From NCBI GenBank assembly GCA_003577315.1, contig QEVK01000016.1:1-64000 (forward strand): 64,000 nt of DNA, written 5' to 3'. Position 1 is the stretch's first letter. Every line of letters starts with the position of its first letter. The notes under the pieces are model-generated. The model was not told the DNA's origin. It saw nothing but the letters and a program-made list of their open reading frames with translations, and did no database searches. The stretch comes from Hyphomicrobiales bacterium. GTDB taxonomy: Bacteria > Pseudomonadota > Alphaproteobacteria > Rhizobiales > Rhizobiaceae. The translations under genes were made by a program, and so were the position numbers. Positions 1 to 9,485 of the stretch are shown here, one piece after another.

Positions 1-156
1 CGTCGCGGCTTCGGACTCGCCCGCCACGGCGGCGACGGAAGGGGCCGCGGCCCCCTGCCCCGCCACCCGCTCGCGCAGCGCCGGCGCGGCGAGCACCAGC
101 GCGCCGAGCCCGGCCAGCGCCACCGCCGGCCCGAGACGACGCCCGCGGCCCGCCAT
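1..156 (-). CDS. N-terminus of a secreted or membrane-anchored protein (partial)
   Basis: Only the first 52 codons are in the window; the gene runs off the left edge. The visible peptide begins MAGRGRRLGPAVALAGLG and has a basic start, a hydrophobic stretch of about 20 residues (roughly 9-28) and then an Ala/Glu-rich segment, so it looks like a signal peptide or N-terminal anchor. It starts 3 bp after the stop codon of the S24 regulator on the same strand, so the two are probably co-transcribed. In related bacteria a thermonuclease-family protein often sits at this place, but nothing visible here proves that; the function is left open. Confidence 0.6.
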   Translation of the reverse strand, partial: MAGRGRRLGPAVALAGLGALVLAAPALRERVAGQGAAAPSVAAVAGESEAAT

Positions 157-158
157 GC

Positions 159-806
159 CTACTGGCTCGCCCACACGATCCGCGCCAGCCAGACGATCTC
201 CGCGGCGGGTATGGTGCGGTCGGGATGGGCGGGATTGAGCGAGACGAGCTCGACCGCCTGCGCGCTGCGGCCGGCCAGCACCTTGGCCATCACCTCGCCG
301 GAGACGGTCCTGGCCACCACGCGGTCGCCCCTGCGCACGCGCGCGCCGGGCTCGACGATGAGGATGTCGCCGTCGCGGTAGAGCGGCAGCATGGAATCGC
401 CCTGCACCTGAAGCGCATAGGCGTTCTCGCCCACGCCGGCCGTCGGCAGCTCGACCTCCTCCCAGCCCTGCCCCACCGGGAAGCCGCCATCGTCGAAGAA
501 GCCGCCGGCGCCGGCCTGCGCGAAGCCGATCAGCGGCACGGAGACGCGGCCGCCATTCGCCGGCACGGCGGCAGGCCGGTCCTCGATCAGCGCCAGCAGC
601 TCGGCGAGCGACTCGCCCGTAGCCTCGATGACCTTGGCCAGCGACTCGGTGGAGGGCCAGCGCGGCCGCCCGTCCACCGAGCGGCGCTTGGACTTGTTGA
701 AGGCGGTGGAATCGAGGCCGGCGCGGCGGGCCAGACCGGACGCGGACAGGGAATGGCGCGCCGCCAGCGCGTCGATCGCCGCCCAGACCTTCTCGTGCGA
801 GAGCAT
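159..806 (-). CDS. HTH transcriptional regulator with S24 (LexA/CI-type) peptidase domain
   Basis: 215 aa. Residues about 5-75 form a helix-turn-helix region, followed by a linker with Ala-Gly pairs near residues 95-100, where LexA/CI-type repressors are cleaved. The C-terminal S24 domain shows the serine of GDSM (Ser138) and a lysine in EVMAK (Lys175), the expected Ser-Lys dyad. It is therefore a repressor able in principle to cut itself; whether RecA is needed cannot be seen. ATG 806 was chosen because a GGGAGGG ribosome site lies just upstream and the HTH begins there; the frame stays open upstream but has no signal. An inverted repeat sits in its own promoter region. No phage genes flank it, so it is treated as a chromosomal regulator. 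Confidence 0.85.
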   Translation of the reverse strand: MLSHEKVWAAIDALAARHSLSASGLARRAGLDSTAFNKSKRRSVDGRPRWPSTESLAKVIEATGESLAELLALIEDRPAAVPANGGRVSVPLIGFAQAGAGGFFDDGGFPVGQGWEEVELPTAGVGENAYALQVQGDSMLPLYRDGDILIVEPGARVRRGDRVVARTVSGEVMAKVLAGRSAQAVELVSLNPAHPDRTIPAAEIVWLARIVWASQ

Positions 807-817
807 GTCGCCCTCCC

Positions 818-849
818 GATAACAGGAAAATATACCTTTATCCTGATAC
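818..849. promoter_or_regulatory. Imperfect inverted repeat upstream of the S24 regulator
   Basis: GATAACAGGA (818-827) and TCCTGATAC (841-849) are near-perfect inverted copies flanking a 13-bp AT-rich centre that contains TATATT on the minus strand, a possible -10 element. The site lies 12 bp before the S24 regulator start, so autoregulation is the natural reading. This is inference from position and symmetry. Confidence 0.45.
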
Positions 850-950
850 CCCCATGCCTTGCCCTTGTCCAGAGCGGGTTGCCCGCGCCGGCCCTGCCGC
901 CTATCACTGTCCCAGGCACAGGGACGACGCATCCGGGGAGGGCAAGGACA

Positions 951-1376
951 GTGACAGGCGATGGAGCCGGCGCGATCCTGTGCTGCGTCAACGGCAGCGG
1001 CCATGCCCGGCGCGCCGTCGAGCTGGCGGTGGAGCTGGCGAGGGGCCTCGGCCGCGAGCTTTGCTTCCTGCTGGTCAACCACACGCGCCCGGCGAGCGGC
1101 TACCCGCCGATCAAGGCGCTCGGCGACGACGAGGCGCGGGAGATCCTCGACATCGCGATCCGCTACGCGCGGGCGAACGGCGTGCGCGAGGCGCGCCGGG
1201 CGCTGGTCGAGGACCGCGACGTCGCCGCCGCCATCCTGCGCTTCGCCGCCGGGGCGGGCGCCGGCCACATCGTGGTGGGAACCGGCAACCCGCCCTTCAT
1301 CGGCCGGTTGCTGCTCGGCTCGGTGTCGCAGGCCGTCGTCGCCGGCGCACCGTGCAGCGTCACCGTGGCGCGCTGA
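951..1376 (+). CDS. Universal stress protein (UspA family)
   Basis: 141 aa, a single Usp domain. The C-terminal nucleotide-binding signature is present as GTGNPPFIGRLLLGSVS, matching the family pattern G-2x-G-9x-G-S, so it is likely an ATP-binding Usp. The start is GTG 951, chosen for an excellent GGGGAGGG ribosome site (935-942) with 8 bp spacing; no ATG fits as well. It is divergent from the S24 regulator, with about 145 bp between the two start codons, and convergent with the thioesterase gene. Usp proteins are cytoplasmic and are made under stress or growth arrest; the specific role is unknown. Confidence 0.85.
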   Translation: MTGDGAGAILCCVNGSGHARRAVELAVELARGLGRELCFLLVNHTRPASGYPPIKALGDDEAREILDIAIRYARANGVREARRALVEDRDVAAAILRFAAGAGAGHIVVGTGNPPFIGRLLLGSVSQAVVAGAPCSVTVAR

Positions 1377-1392
1377 CGGGCGGGGGGAAGCC

Positions 1393-1938
1393 TCAGCCCT
1401 CGCCCTTGGCCAGCCGGCGCAGGCCGGCGTGCGAGGCCATGAAGGCGCGCTCCTGCGCGCTCGGCGGGCGCGGCCGCACCGAGACGCCGAGCAGGGCGAC
1501 GATGTCGTCGATGGGCACGAAGCGGCGGCCGGCGAAGTCGTAGACGCCGGCCGTGGTCATCACCACGGCGGCCGTGCGCCCGTCCTCCAGCTCGAAGCGA
1601 TGGCGGCCGATGACCTGCGTGTCCTCCCAGGTCTCGAGGGTGGAAACCACGTCGAAGCGCTTCCACAGCCTGATCTCGCGGACATAGACGGCCTGAAGGC
1701 CGCCCATCATCGGCGCCCAGCGCCGCTTGCGCGCCATCGCGATCAGTCCGGCGCGCGCGAAGATGTCGATGCGGCCGACATCGGCCAGCATCATGTAGCG
1801 GGCGTTGTTCAGGTGCAGGTTCGAGTCGATGTCGGAGGGCAGGCAGCGGAAGGAGAGCCTGCTTTCCTCGCCCAGACGATAGGGGCCGCGCGAGCGCGCG
1901 GTCGCCATCATCCGGGCAAGGCGGAGCCAGACATACAT
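1393..1938 (-). CDS. Acyl-CoA thioesterase-like hotdog protein
   Basis: 181 aa, one hotdog fold of the 4HBT_2/THEM6-like type. The conserved motif is seen as DIDSNLHLNNARY, with the D...H-NN...Y pattern that lines the acyl-CoA site, followed by a long central helix. It would hydrolyse acyl-CoA to free acid and CoA in the cytoplasm. It is the last gene of the beta-oxidation block, 48 bp after fadJ, and fits as a CoA-release valve for that pathway. The start at 1938 gives a short hydrophobic lead (YVWLRLARMM) typical of this family. The substrate is unknown. Confidence 0.75.
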   Translation of the reverse strand: MYVWLRLARMMATARSRGPYRLGEESRLSFRCLPSDIDSNLHLNNARYMMLADVGRIDIFARAGLIAMARKRRWAPMMGGLQAVYVREIRLWKRFDVVSTLETWEDTQVIGRHRFELEDGRTAAVVMTTAGVYDFAGRRFVPIDDIVALLGVSVRPRPPSAQERAFMASHAGLRRLAKGEG

Positions 1939-1986
1939 GCCGTTTCAGGCCGTCTCGGGCAGCGGCGCGGAAGGAGCGGAAGCGGC

Positions 1987-4206
1987 CTACGCCGCTTCCT
2001 TCGCCCTGCCGGCATAGGGGTCGAAGCGCTCGTAGAAGCTCTCGCCCTTCCCGGCCATGTCGAGGAGAAGCTTCGGCGCCTTGAACTGCGCGCCGTACTT
2101 CTTCTGGAGACGCTTGGCGAGTGCTACGAACTCCGCCGCGCCCATGCCGTCGATGTAGGAGAGCGCCCCGCCGGTATAGGGGGCGAAGCCGAAGGCGAGG
2201 ATGGAGCCGACGTCGGCCTCGCGCGGGTCGGTGACGATGCCCTCCTCCATCACGCGCGCGGCCTCCAGCGCGATCACGGCGAGGAAGCGCTGCTTCAGCT
2301 CCTCGACGTCGATCCTGTCAGGGTCCTGCTGCTTGTAGAGGTCCTTCAGGCCCGGCCACAGGTGCTTCTTGGCCGGCTTCTCGGGATAGTCGTAGAAGCC
2401 CTTGCCGTTCTTGCGCCCGAAGCGGCCATGGGTGTCGACCATGGTGTTGATGAGCTTGAACTGCTCGGCGTCGACCGCCTTCTCGCCGAGGTCACGGATG
2501 GTCTGCTTCATGATCTTCTGGGCGAGGTCGATGGCCGTCTCGTCGGTCAGCGCCAGCGGGCCGACCGGCATGCCGGCCATCCTGGCCGCGTTCTCGATCA
2601 TCGCCGGCGGCACGCCCTCGATCAGCATGTTGAAGGCTTCCGACATGTAGCGCAGCACGCAGCGGTTGACGTAGAAGCCGCGCGTGTCGTTGACCACGAT
2701 CGGCGTCTTCCTGATCGCCCGTACATAGTCGATGGCGACGGCCAGCGCCTTGTCGCCGGTCTTCTTGCCCATGATGATCTCGACCAGCATCATCTTGTCC
2801 ACCGGCGAGAAGAAGTGGATGCCGACGAAGTTCTTCGGCCGCGCCGATGCCTTGGCCAGCGACGAGATCGGGATGGTCGAGGTGTTGGAGGCGAAGATCG
2901 CCGACGGCTTGATGACGGCTTCGGTCTTCTCCGTCACGTCCTTCTTGATCTGCGAATCCTCGAAAACGGCCTCGACCACGAGGTCGCAGCCGTCGAGAAG
3001 GGCGTAGTCGTCGGTCGGCGTGATGAGGGAGAGAAGCTTCTCCTTCTCCTCCGCCGTGGCGCGGCCCTTCTTGATCGCCCCGTCCATCAGGTTGGCCGAA
3101 TGGGCCTTGCCCTTCTCGGCCGAGGGCATGTCGCGGTCGAGAAGCACGACCGGGATGCCGGCCCTGGCCGTGACATAGGCGATGCCGGCGCCCATGAAGC
3201 CGGCGCCGAGCACGCCGATCTTCCTGAACTTCGTCTCCTTGACACCTTCGGGGCGGCGCGCGCCCTTGTTCAGCTCCTGCAGCGACACGAACAGCGAGCG
3301 GATCATCATCCGCGCCTCGGTCGAGCGCAGGATCTGGGTGAAGTAGCGCTGCTCGATGCGCAAGGCCGTGTCGAACGGCACCAGCAGGCCCTCATAGACG
3401 CATTTCAGGATCGCGGCGGCCGCCGGGTAGTTGCCGTAGGTCTCGCGGCGCAGGATGGCGATGGCCGGCGGGAAGAGGTTGGCGCCGGCAGCCGAGTAGA
3501 CCGGGCCGCCGGGCAGCTTGAAGCCCTTCTCGTCCCAGGGTTGAACCGGCTTCAGACCATTTTTGATCATCGCCTTGGCGGCCTGGACCAGCTTCTTCGG
3601 CTCGACCACCTCGTGGACGAGGTTCATCGCCTTGGCCTTCTTCGGCGTCAGGTTCTGGCCGGTGGTGAGCATCTGGAGCGCCGACTGCGTGTCGGCCAGC
3701 CGCGGCACGCGCTGGGTGCCGCCGGCGCCCGGGAAGATGCCGACCTTGACCTCGGGCAGCGCCATCCTGACCTTGTCCGAATCGGCGACGACGCGGCCGT
3801 GGCAGGCGAGCGACAGCTCGAACGCGCCGCCCATGCAGGTGCCGTTGATGGCCGACACGAACGGCTTGCCGCAGGTTTCCAGCTTGCGGAACAGGCCGGT
3901 CATGCGCCCGACATTGTCGAACAGGAGCTTGATCGCCTTGTCCTCGTCCTTTGCGCGCTCAGTGGCGAACAGGCCGAGCATGCGCTGGAGCATGGTCAGG
4001 TCCGCGCCGCCGGAGAAGGTGTCCTTGCCCGAGGTGATGACCGCGCCCTTGATGGCGGCATCGCCGGCGACCTGATCGACGATCCCGTCGAGCTCCTGCA
4101 TCACCTCCTCGGTGAAGACGTTCATCGAGCGGCCGGGCATGTCCCAGGTGACCAGCGCGATGCCGTCGGAATCGGTTTCGACCTTGAAGTTGTTGTAGTC
4201 AGTCAT
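1987..4206 (-). CDS. fadJ: Fatty acid oxidation multifunctional protein: enoyl-CoA hydratase / 3-hydroxyacyl-CoA dehydrogenase
   Basis: 739 aa, normal for FadJ/FadB alpha subunits. Residues 1 to about 200 are a crotonase domain (GGAFELSLAC and LPEVKVGIFPGAGGTQR carry the two catalytic glutamates). From about residue 328 follows the NAD-binding Rossmann motif GVLGAGFMGAGIA, then HFFSPVDKM, with the catalytic His-Glu region of 3-hydroxyacyl-CoA dehydrogenase, and two C-terminal 3HCDH domains. It hydrates 2-enoyl-CoA and oxidises the 3-hydroxyacyl-CoA to 3-ketoacyl-CoA with NAD. The thiolase that takes the product is encoded just upstream, and an unusual AT-rich gap separates the two. Confidence 0.95.
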   Translation of the reverse strand: MTDYNNFKVETDSDGIALVTWDMPGRSMNVFTEEVMQELDGIVDQVAGDAAIKGAVITSGKDTFSGGADLTMLQRMLGLFATERAKDEDKAIKLLFDNVGRMTGLFRKLETCGKPFVSAINGTCMGGAFELSLACHGRVVADSDKVRMALPEVKVGIFPGAGGTQRVPRLADTQSALQMLTTGQNLTPKKAKAMNLVHEVVEPKKLVQAAKAMIKNGLKPVQPWDEKGFKLPGGPVYSAAGANLFPPAIAILRRETYGNYPAAAAILKCVYEGLLVPFDTALRIEQRYFTQILRSTEARMMIRSLFVSLQELNKGARRPEGVKETKFRKIGVLGAGFMGAGIAYVTARAGIPVVLLDRDMPSAEKGKAHSANLMDGAIKKGRATAEEKEKLLSLITPTDDYALLDGCDLVVEAVFEDSQIKKDVTEKTEAVIKPSAIFASNTSTIPISSLAKASARPKNFVGIHFFSPVDKMMLVEIIMGKKTGDKALAVAIDYVRAIRKTPIVVNDTRGFYVNRCVLRYMSEAFNMLIEGVPPAMIENAARMAGMPVGPLALTDETAIDLAQKIMKQTIRDLGEKAVDAEQFKLINTMVDTHGRFGRKNGKGFYDYPEKPAKKHLWPGLKDLYKQQDPDRIDVEELKQRFLAVIALEAARVMEEGIVTDPREADVGSILAFGFAPYTGGALSYIDGMGAAEFVALAKRLQKKYGAQFKAPKLLLDMAGKGESFYERFDPYAGRAKEAA

Positions 4207-4236
4207 CGTTTTCTCCGCGTAATCGACAGCGAAAGG

Positions 4237-4437
4237 TCATACGATCCGCTGAATCAAGTCCCGTCCAACTGCGAAAACCAAAAAATATACTATCGCAACA
4301 ATAGTATAGAACATCACCTTATTCTCTGTCTTCGAGATCGCTTTGATCTCCCATGGCTGCTGAAAACCAAATCTGAAAATCATCAGATAGTAGAGACATG
4401 CCAGAAGGATCAGTACGTCCTGAATAACAAAGAACAA
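4237..4437 (-). CDS. Possible small two-span membrane protein between thiolase and fadJ
   Basis: An open frame of 66 codons if the TTG at 4437 is used. It encodes two hydrophobic segments, one starting FFVIQDVLILLACLYYL and one reading VMFYTIVAIVYFLVF, joined by a short polar loop. A GGGGGAA sequence lies at 4441-4447, but only 3 bp before the TTG, so the start is uncertain; an internal ATG would give a 48-aa version keeping only the second span. It begins just after the thiolase stop and ends 30 bp before fadJ, so it would be translated from the same message. The stretch is strikingly AT-rich compared with everything around it. I do not recognise the protein. It could also be an untranslated spacer. 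Confidence 0.4.
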   Translation of the reverse strand: MFFVIQDVLILLACLYYLMIFRFGFQQPWEIKAISKTENKVMFYTIVAIVYFLVFAVGRDLIQRIV

Positions 4438-4451
4438 TAATTCCCCCGAAC

Positions 4452-5660
<1,209 letters not shown>

Positions 5661-5681
5661 GACCTTATCCTTCCCTTGGGA

Positions 5682-6152
5682 TCAAACCTTCTCGATTTCG
5701 AAAACCGGCTCGACGCGGACGTCGCTGGTGACGGAGTTGGCGATGAAGCAGGCTTCATGCGCCTTGTGGTGCAGCTCCTCGAGCGTGGCGCGGCCGGCGT
5801 CGCAGTCGACGTGCGGGCGCAGCGTGACCTTGAGCACCGCGGTCCGGCCTTCGGCGTTCTTGCCCATCTCGCCGGACGGCTGGTCGCGATAGGCGCGGAC
5901 GAAGATGCCGGCGCGGCGGGCGTAATCGAGGAACCACAGCATGTGGCAGGAGGCGATCGAGGCGACGAACATCTCCTCCGGGTCGGCGGCGGACGGGTCG
6001 CTCAGCGGCGCGCGCACCACGGCGGGCGAGGACGAGCCGGCAAGGGACGCGCCGCCGTCGAAGCGAATCTCGTGGCGTCGCAAATAGCGGCCGGCAAGGA
6101 AATCCTCCTGCGAGCCGGCTTCCCAGATCAGTTCCGCGCCGTGGGCTGGCAT
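5682..6152 (-). CDS. OsmC/Ohr-family peroxide-reducing protein
   Basis: 156 aa. The two family cysteines are visible, the first in SIASCHMLWFLD and the second in HEACFIANS, as in OsmC and Ohr thiol peroxidases that reduce organic hydroperoxides in the cytoplasm. The segment ADPEEMFVASIASC is the usual OsmC signature. It lies inside the beta-oxidation operon (13 bp after one acyl-CoA dehydrogenase, 21 bp before the thiolase). A sensible role is removal of fatty-acid hydroperoxides or of peroxide made during acyl-CoA oxidation, but that is inference from context. Confidence 0.85.
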   Translation of the reverse strand: MPAHGAELIWEAGSQEDFLAGRYLRRHEIRFDGGASLAGSSSPAVVRAPLSDPSAADPEEMFVASIASCHMLWFLDYARRAGIFVRAYRDQPSGEMGKNAEGRTAVLKVTLRPHVDCDAGRATLEELHHKAHEACFIANSVTSDVRVEPVFEIEKV

Positions 6153-6165
6153 GAATACGTCTCCC

Positions 6166-7338
6166 TCAAAGGCTTCTGGCGATCAGAAGCTTCATGATCT
6201 CGTTGGTGCCGCCATAGATGCGCTGGACGCGGGCGTCGCGATACATGCGGGCGATGGGGTATTCGTTCATGTAGCCATAGCCGCCGTGAAGCTGGAGGCA
6301 CTCGTCCACCACCTTGCACTGAAGGTCGGTCAGCCAGTACTTGGCCATCGAGGCGGTGGCGGGGTCGAGGCCGCCGGCGATGTGGCGCGCCACGCAGTCG
6401 TTGTAGAAGACGCGGCCGATGGTGGCTTCCGTCTTCAGCTCCGCCAGCCTGAACTGGGTGTTCTGGAAGGCGAGGACCGGCTGGCCGAAGGCCTTGCGCT
6501 CCTTGACGTAGTCTATGGTCACCGCCAGCGCCCGCTCGATCATGGCGATGGCCTGGGTGCCGATCAAAAGCCGCTCCTGCGGAAGCTGCTGCATCAACTG
6601 GATGAAGCCCTGCCCCTCCTCGGGGCCGAGCAGGTTGGCGGTCGGCACGCGCACGTCGTTGAAGAACAGCTCCGAGGTGTCGTTGGCCTTCAGCCCGATC
6701 TTGTCGAGGTTGCGGCCGCGCTCGAAGCCCTCGACCTCGTCGGTCTCGACCACGATCAGCGACGTGCCCCTGGCGCCCTTGTCGGGATCGGTCTTGGCGA
6801 CGACGATGACGAGGTTGGCGAGCTGGCCGTTGGTGATGAAGGTCTTGGAGCCGGAGATGCGGTAGTGGTTGCCGTCCTTCACCGCCCGCGTCTTGACGCC
6901 CTGGAGGTCGGAGCCCGCGCCGGGCTCGGTCATGGCGATGGCGCCGATCAGCTCGCCGGTGGCGAGGCGGGGCAGCCATTTGCGCTTCTGCTCCTCCGAG
7001 CCGTAGTGGAGGATGTAGGGCGCGACGATGACGTTGTGCAGCGCGATGCCGAAGCCGTCGACGCCGACATGGCCGATGGCCTCGTTGATGGCGCTCTCAT
7101 GGGCGAAGGTGCCGCCCGCCCCGCCATATTCCTCGGGGATCGAGGCGCACAGAAGGCCGTTCTCGCCAGCCTTCCTCCAGCTCTCGCGGTCGAAGATCTC
7201 GGCCTTCTCGAACGCCTCGTAGCGCGGCGCGATCTCGTCGGAGAGAAAGCGGTGCGCCATGTCGTAGAGCATGGCCACCTCCTCGCCGGCCCATGCGGGC
7301 CGGGGGAGATCGAGGATTTCCGCCGGACGCTTCGACAC
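6166..7338 (-). CDS. Acyl-CoA dehydrogenase, long-chain (LCAD-like) type
   Basis: 390 aa, usual length for the FAD-dependent acyl-CoA dehydrogenase family. [13 protein letters not shown] is the FAD/substrate-binding signature. The usual catalytic glutamate of the YEGT motif is replaced here (IYGGTNEIM), while a glutamate occurs in [11 protein letters not shown] (Glu255), the place used as the base in mammalian LCAD and isovaleryl-CoA dehydrogenase. So the enzyme is expected to be active, with the base on the other helix. It oxidises an acyl-CoA to the trans-2-enoyl-CoA, passing electrons to ETF. It lies downstream of the DmdC-type dehydrogenase, with a hairpin in the 67-bp gap. Confidence 0.9.
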   Translation of the reverse strand: MSKRPAEILDLPRPAWAGEEVAMLYDMAHRFLSDEIAPRYEAFEKAEIFDRESWRKAGENGLLCASIPEEYGGAGGTFAHESAINEAIGHVGVDGFGIALHNVIVAPYILHYGSEEQKRKWLPRLATGELIGAIAMTEPGAGSDLQGVKTRAVKDGNHYRISGSKTFITNGQLANLVIVVAKTDPDKGARGTSLIVVETDEVEGFERGRNLDKIGLKANDTSELFFNDVRVPTANLLGPEEGQGFIQLMQQLPQERLLIGTQAIAMIERALAVTIDYVKERKAFGQPVLAFQNTQFRLAELKTEATIGRVFYNDCVARHIAGGLDPATASMAKYWLTDLQCKVVDECLQLHGGYGYMNEYPIARMYRDARVQRIYGGTNEIMKLLIARSL

Positions 7339-7356
7339 GCTGTGCCTCCCTTGTCG

Positions 7357-7379
7357 CCTGAACGGCCAGGCCGTTCAGG
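7357..7379. promoter_or_regulatory. Perfect 23-bp palindrome before the LCAD-like gene
   Basis: CCTGAACGGCC, a central A, then GGCCGTTCAGG: 11-bp arms with no mismatch, 18 bp before the start codon of the acyl-CoA dehydrogenase. A second inverted pair, GGCCAGG (7364-7370) and CCTGGCC (7390-7396), overlaps it. It can be a DNA operator or an RNA hairpin that processes or protects the downstream message; no T-tract follows, so it is not a good terminator. Confidence 0.5.
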
Positions 7380-7405
7380 ATTGAACAGTCCTGGCCGGAT
7401 ACTCC

Positions 7406-9196
7406 CTAGAAGGCGTCCTCGGCAAGGGCCATCATCGAGTCACAGCCGGCCGAGATGCGGGCCAGGTGCGCCGCCGATTCCGGCATGACGCGCTCGAAAT
7501 AATAGCGCGCGGTGACGAGCTTGGCCTCGTGCAGCGGCGTCGCGGCGCCGGCGGCGACCTTGTCCTGCGCCACCCTGGCCATGCGGCCCCACATGTAGCC
7601 CAGCGCCACCAGGCCGAACAGATGCAGATAGTCGGTCGAGGCCGCGCCGGCATTGTCGGGCTTGCCCATCGCGTTCTGCGTCAGCCACATGGTCGCGGCC
7701 TGAAGGTCGTTCAGCCCCTTCTTCAGCGCCTTGGTGAAGGGCGCCATGGTCTCGTCGGCGCGGTTTTCCTCGCAGAAGTCGCCGACCTCCTTGAAGAAGG
7801 CCTGCACGGCGCGACCGCCGTTCTGCGCCAGCTTGCGGCCGACGAGGTCGAGCGCCTGGATGCCGTTGGCGCCCTCGTAGATCATGGCGATGCGGGCGTC
7901 GCGCACGAACTGGCTCATGCCGTGCTCTTCGATGTAGCCGTGGCCGCCGAACACCTGCTGCGCCATCACCGCATGCTCGAAGCCCTTGTCGGTCAGCACG
8001 CCCTTGATGACCGGCGTCATCAGGCCGAGATGGTCGCTGGCCGCCTGGCGCTCGGCGGCGTCGTCGGAGCGGTGCGCGACATCGGACTTGAGCGCGGTCC
8101 ACAGCACCAGCGCGCGGCCGGCCTCGTTGATGGCGCGCATGTTCATCAGGTTGCGGCGGATGTCGGGGTGGACGATGATCGGGTCGGCCTTCCTGTCGGG
8201 CGCCTTGGGGCCGGAGAGCGCGCGGCCCTGGATGCGCTCCCTCGCATAGGCGACGGCGTTCTGGTAGGCGATCTCGCCGATCGACAGGCCCTGCAGGCCG
8301 ACGCCGAGGCGCGCCTCGTTCATCATCACGAACATGGCCTTGAGGCCGCCGTTCTCCTCGCCGATGAGATAGCCTTGGGCGTCGTCGTAGTTCATGACGC
8401 AGGTGGCGTTGCCGTGGATGCCCATCTTCTCCTCGATGGAGCCGCAGGACACGCCGTTCTTCCTGCCGGGATTGCCGTCGGCGTCGAGCACGAATTTCGG
8501 CACGATGAACAGCGAGATGCCCTTGACGCCCTCGGGCGCGCCCTCGATGCGGGCGAGCACCAGATGGATGATGTTCTCGCTCATGTCGTGCTCGCCGGCC
8601 GAGATGAAGATCTTCTGGCCGGAGATCCGGTAGCTGCCGTCGCCGGCGGGCACGGCCTTGGTGCGAAGCAGGCCGAGGTCGGTGCCGCAATGCGGCTCGG
8701 TCAGGTTCATGGTGCCGGTCCACACGCCCTCGGCCATCTTCGGCACGAAGGCCTCCTTCTGCTCCTGCGAGCCGTGCTCGAGGATGGCGGCGATGGCGCC
8801 CTGGGTGAGGCCCGGATACATCATCAGCGCCATGTTGGCGGAGGAGAAATACTCGCCGACCGCCGAATGGACGGTGTAGGGCAGGCCCTGGCCGCCGAAC
8901 TCGGCGGGGATCGCCAGCGACATCCAGCCGCCCTCGCGATACTGGTCGTAGGCCGCCTTGAAGCCCTTGGGCGTCGTCACCGAGCCGTCGTCGTGACGCA
9001 CGCAGCCCTGCTGGTCGCCGACGCGGTTCAGCGGATGGGCGACGTTCTCGGCCAGCTTCGCCGCCTCGCCGAGGATCGCCTCCAGCACGTCGGGCGCCGC
9101 ATCCGCAAAGCCCGGCAGGTTCGAGTGGCGCTCGTAGCCGAGCACTTCGTTGAGCAGGAACAGCGTGTCCGCGACGGGCGCCTTGTAGGTCGTCAT
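7406..9196 (-). CDS. Acyl-CoA dehydrogenase, long DmdC/FadE-like type
   Basis: 596 aa, the length of the extended acyl-CoA dehydrogenases that carry an extra N-terminal cap and a C-terminal helical domain (DmdC, methylmercaptopropionyl-CoA dehydrogenase, and relatives). Visible are [10 protein letters not shown] (substrate/FAD loop), [11 protein letters not shown], and the catalytic YEGANGIQ motif near residue 435, with the glutamate intact. ATG 9196 was picked because [18 protein letters not shown] matches the conserved family N-terminus; earlier in-frame codons lie over the operator. It is the first gene of the beta-oxidation operon and has a strong palindrome about 82 bp upstream. Natural substrate unknown; straight-chain or branched acyl-CoA are both possible. 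Confidence 0.9.
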   Translation of the reverse strand: MTTYKAPVADTLFLLNEVLGYERHSNLPGFADAAPDVLEAILGEAAKLAENVAHPLNRVGDQQGCVRHDDGSVTTPKGFKAAYDQYREGGWMSLAIPAEFGGQGLPYTVHSAVGEYFSSANMALMMYPGLTQGAIAAILEHGSQEQKEAFVPKMAEGVWTGTMNLTEPHCGTDLGLLRTKAVPAGDGSYRISGQKIFISAGEHDMSENIIHLVLARIEGAPEGVKGISLFIVPKFVLDADGNPGRKNGVSCGSIEEKMGIHGNATCVMNYDDAQGYLIGEENGGLKAMFVMMNEARLGVGLQGLSIGEIAYQNAVAYARERIQGRALSGPKAPDRKADPIIVHPDIRRNLMNMRAINEAGRALVLWTALKSDVAHRSDDAAERQAASDHLGLMTPVIKGVLTDKGFEHAVMAQQVFGGHGYIEEHGMSQFVRDARIAMIYEGANGIQALDLVGRKLAQNGGRAVQAFFKEVGDFCEENRADETMAPFTKALKKGLNDLQAATMWLTQNAMGKPDNAGAASTDYLHLFGLVALGYMWGRMARVAQDKVAAGAATPLHEAKLVTARYYFERVMPESAAHLARISAGCDSMMALAEDAF

Positions 9197-9277
9197 GAAG
9201 GATCCTCCAGATGCGTGCAGGCCCCCGGCGGGCGGCTTCGCAGGCCGGGGAGGCGATGTCGGAGGGACCATACCAAC

Positions 9278-9303
9278 AATTGACGTTTGCGTAAACGTCA
9301 ATT
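9278..9303. promoter_or_regulatory. Palindromic operator TGACGTTT-N4-AAACGTCA (copy 1)
   Basis: AATTGACGTTT and AAACGTCAATT form perfect 11-bp arms around GCGT. The site is upstream of the first beta-oxidation gene and 183 bp from the stop codon of the MerR-type regulator. The same core (arms TGACGTTT/AAACGTCA, 4-bp spacer) recurs at 17404-17423. MerR regulators bind such symmetric sites between promoter elements, and LiuR-type MerR regulators of branched-chain and fatty acid oxidation use ACGT-containing palindromes, so the neighbouring MerR protein is the prime candidate. Confidence 0.75.
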
Positions 9304-9429
9304 TCTGCCGCAGGCGCAAAATCGCCGCGAGCAGCGCCTTCATGCGCTCCTTTCCGGGAAGACGGGAGCGGCGGCCGGCCGCAGGCGGGCCGGTGTGCGC
9401 CGGCGGGCTATGGCGGGGCCGAAACGGCG

Positions 9430-9454
9430 AAGGGCGCGCCGATGGCGCGCCCTT
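9430..9454 (-). terminator. Hairpin downstream of the MerR gene
   Basis: AAGGGCGCGCC and GGCGCGCCCTT form a perfect 11-bp stem with a 3-nt loop, 31 bp after the stop codon of the MerR gene. The following U-run is weak, so termination may be inefficient or Rho-assisted. Confidence 0.55.
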
Positions 9455-9485
9455 GCATTCCGTCGCCGCCGCGCGGCCGGTGAGG

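Noticed and set aside
159..806. S24 repressor as sign of a prophage
   Set aside because: No integrase, terminase or structural genes are nearby; neighbours are chromosomal genes.
961..4440. Very long open frame on the + strand opposite thioesterase and fadJ
   Set aside because: Its peptide is Arg/His/Leu/Asp-rich low-complexity sequence with no domain; the minus-strand genes have clear enzyme motifs. Open antisense frames are normal at this GC content.
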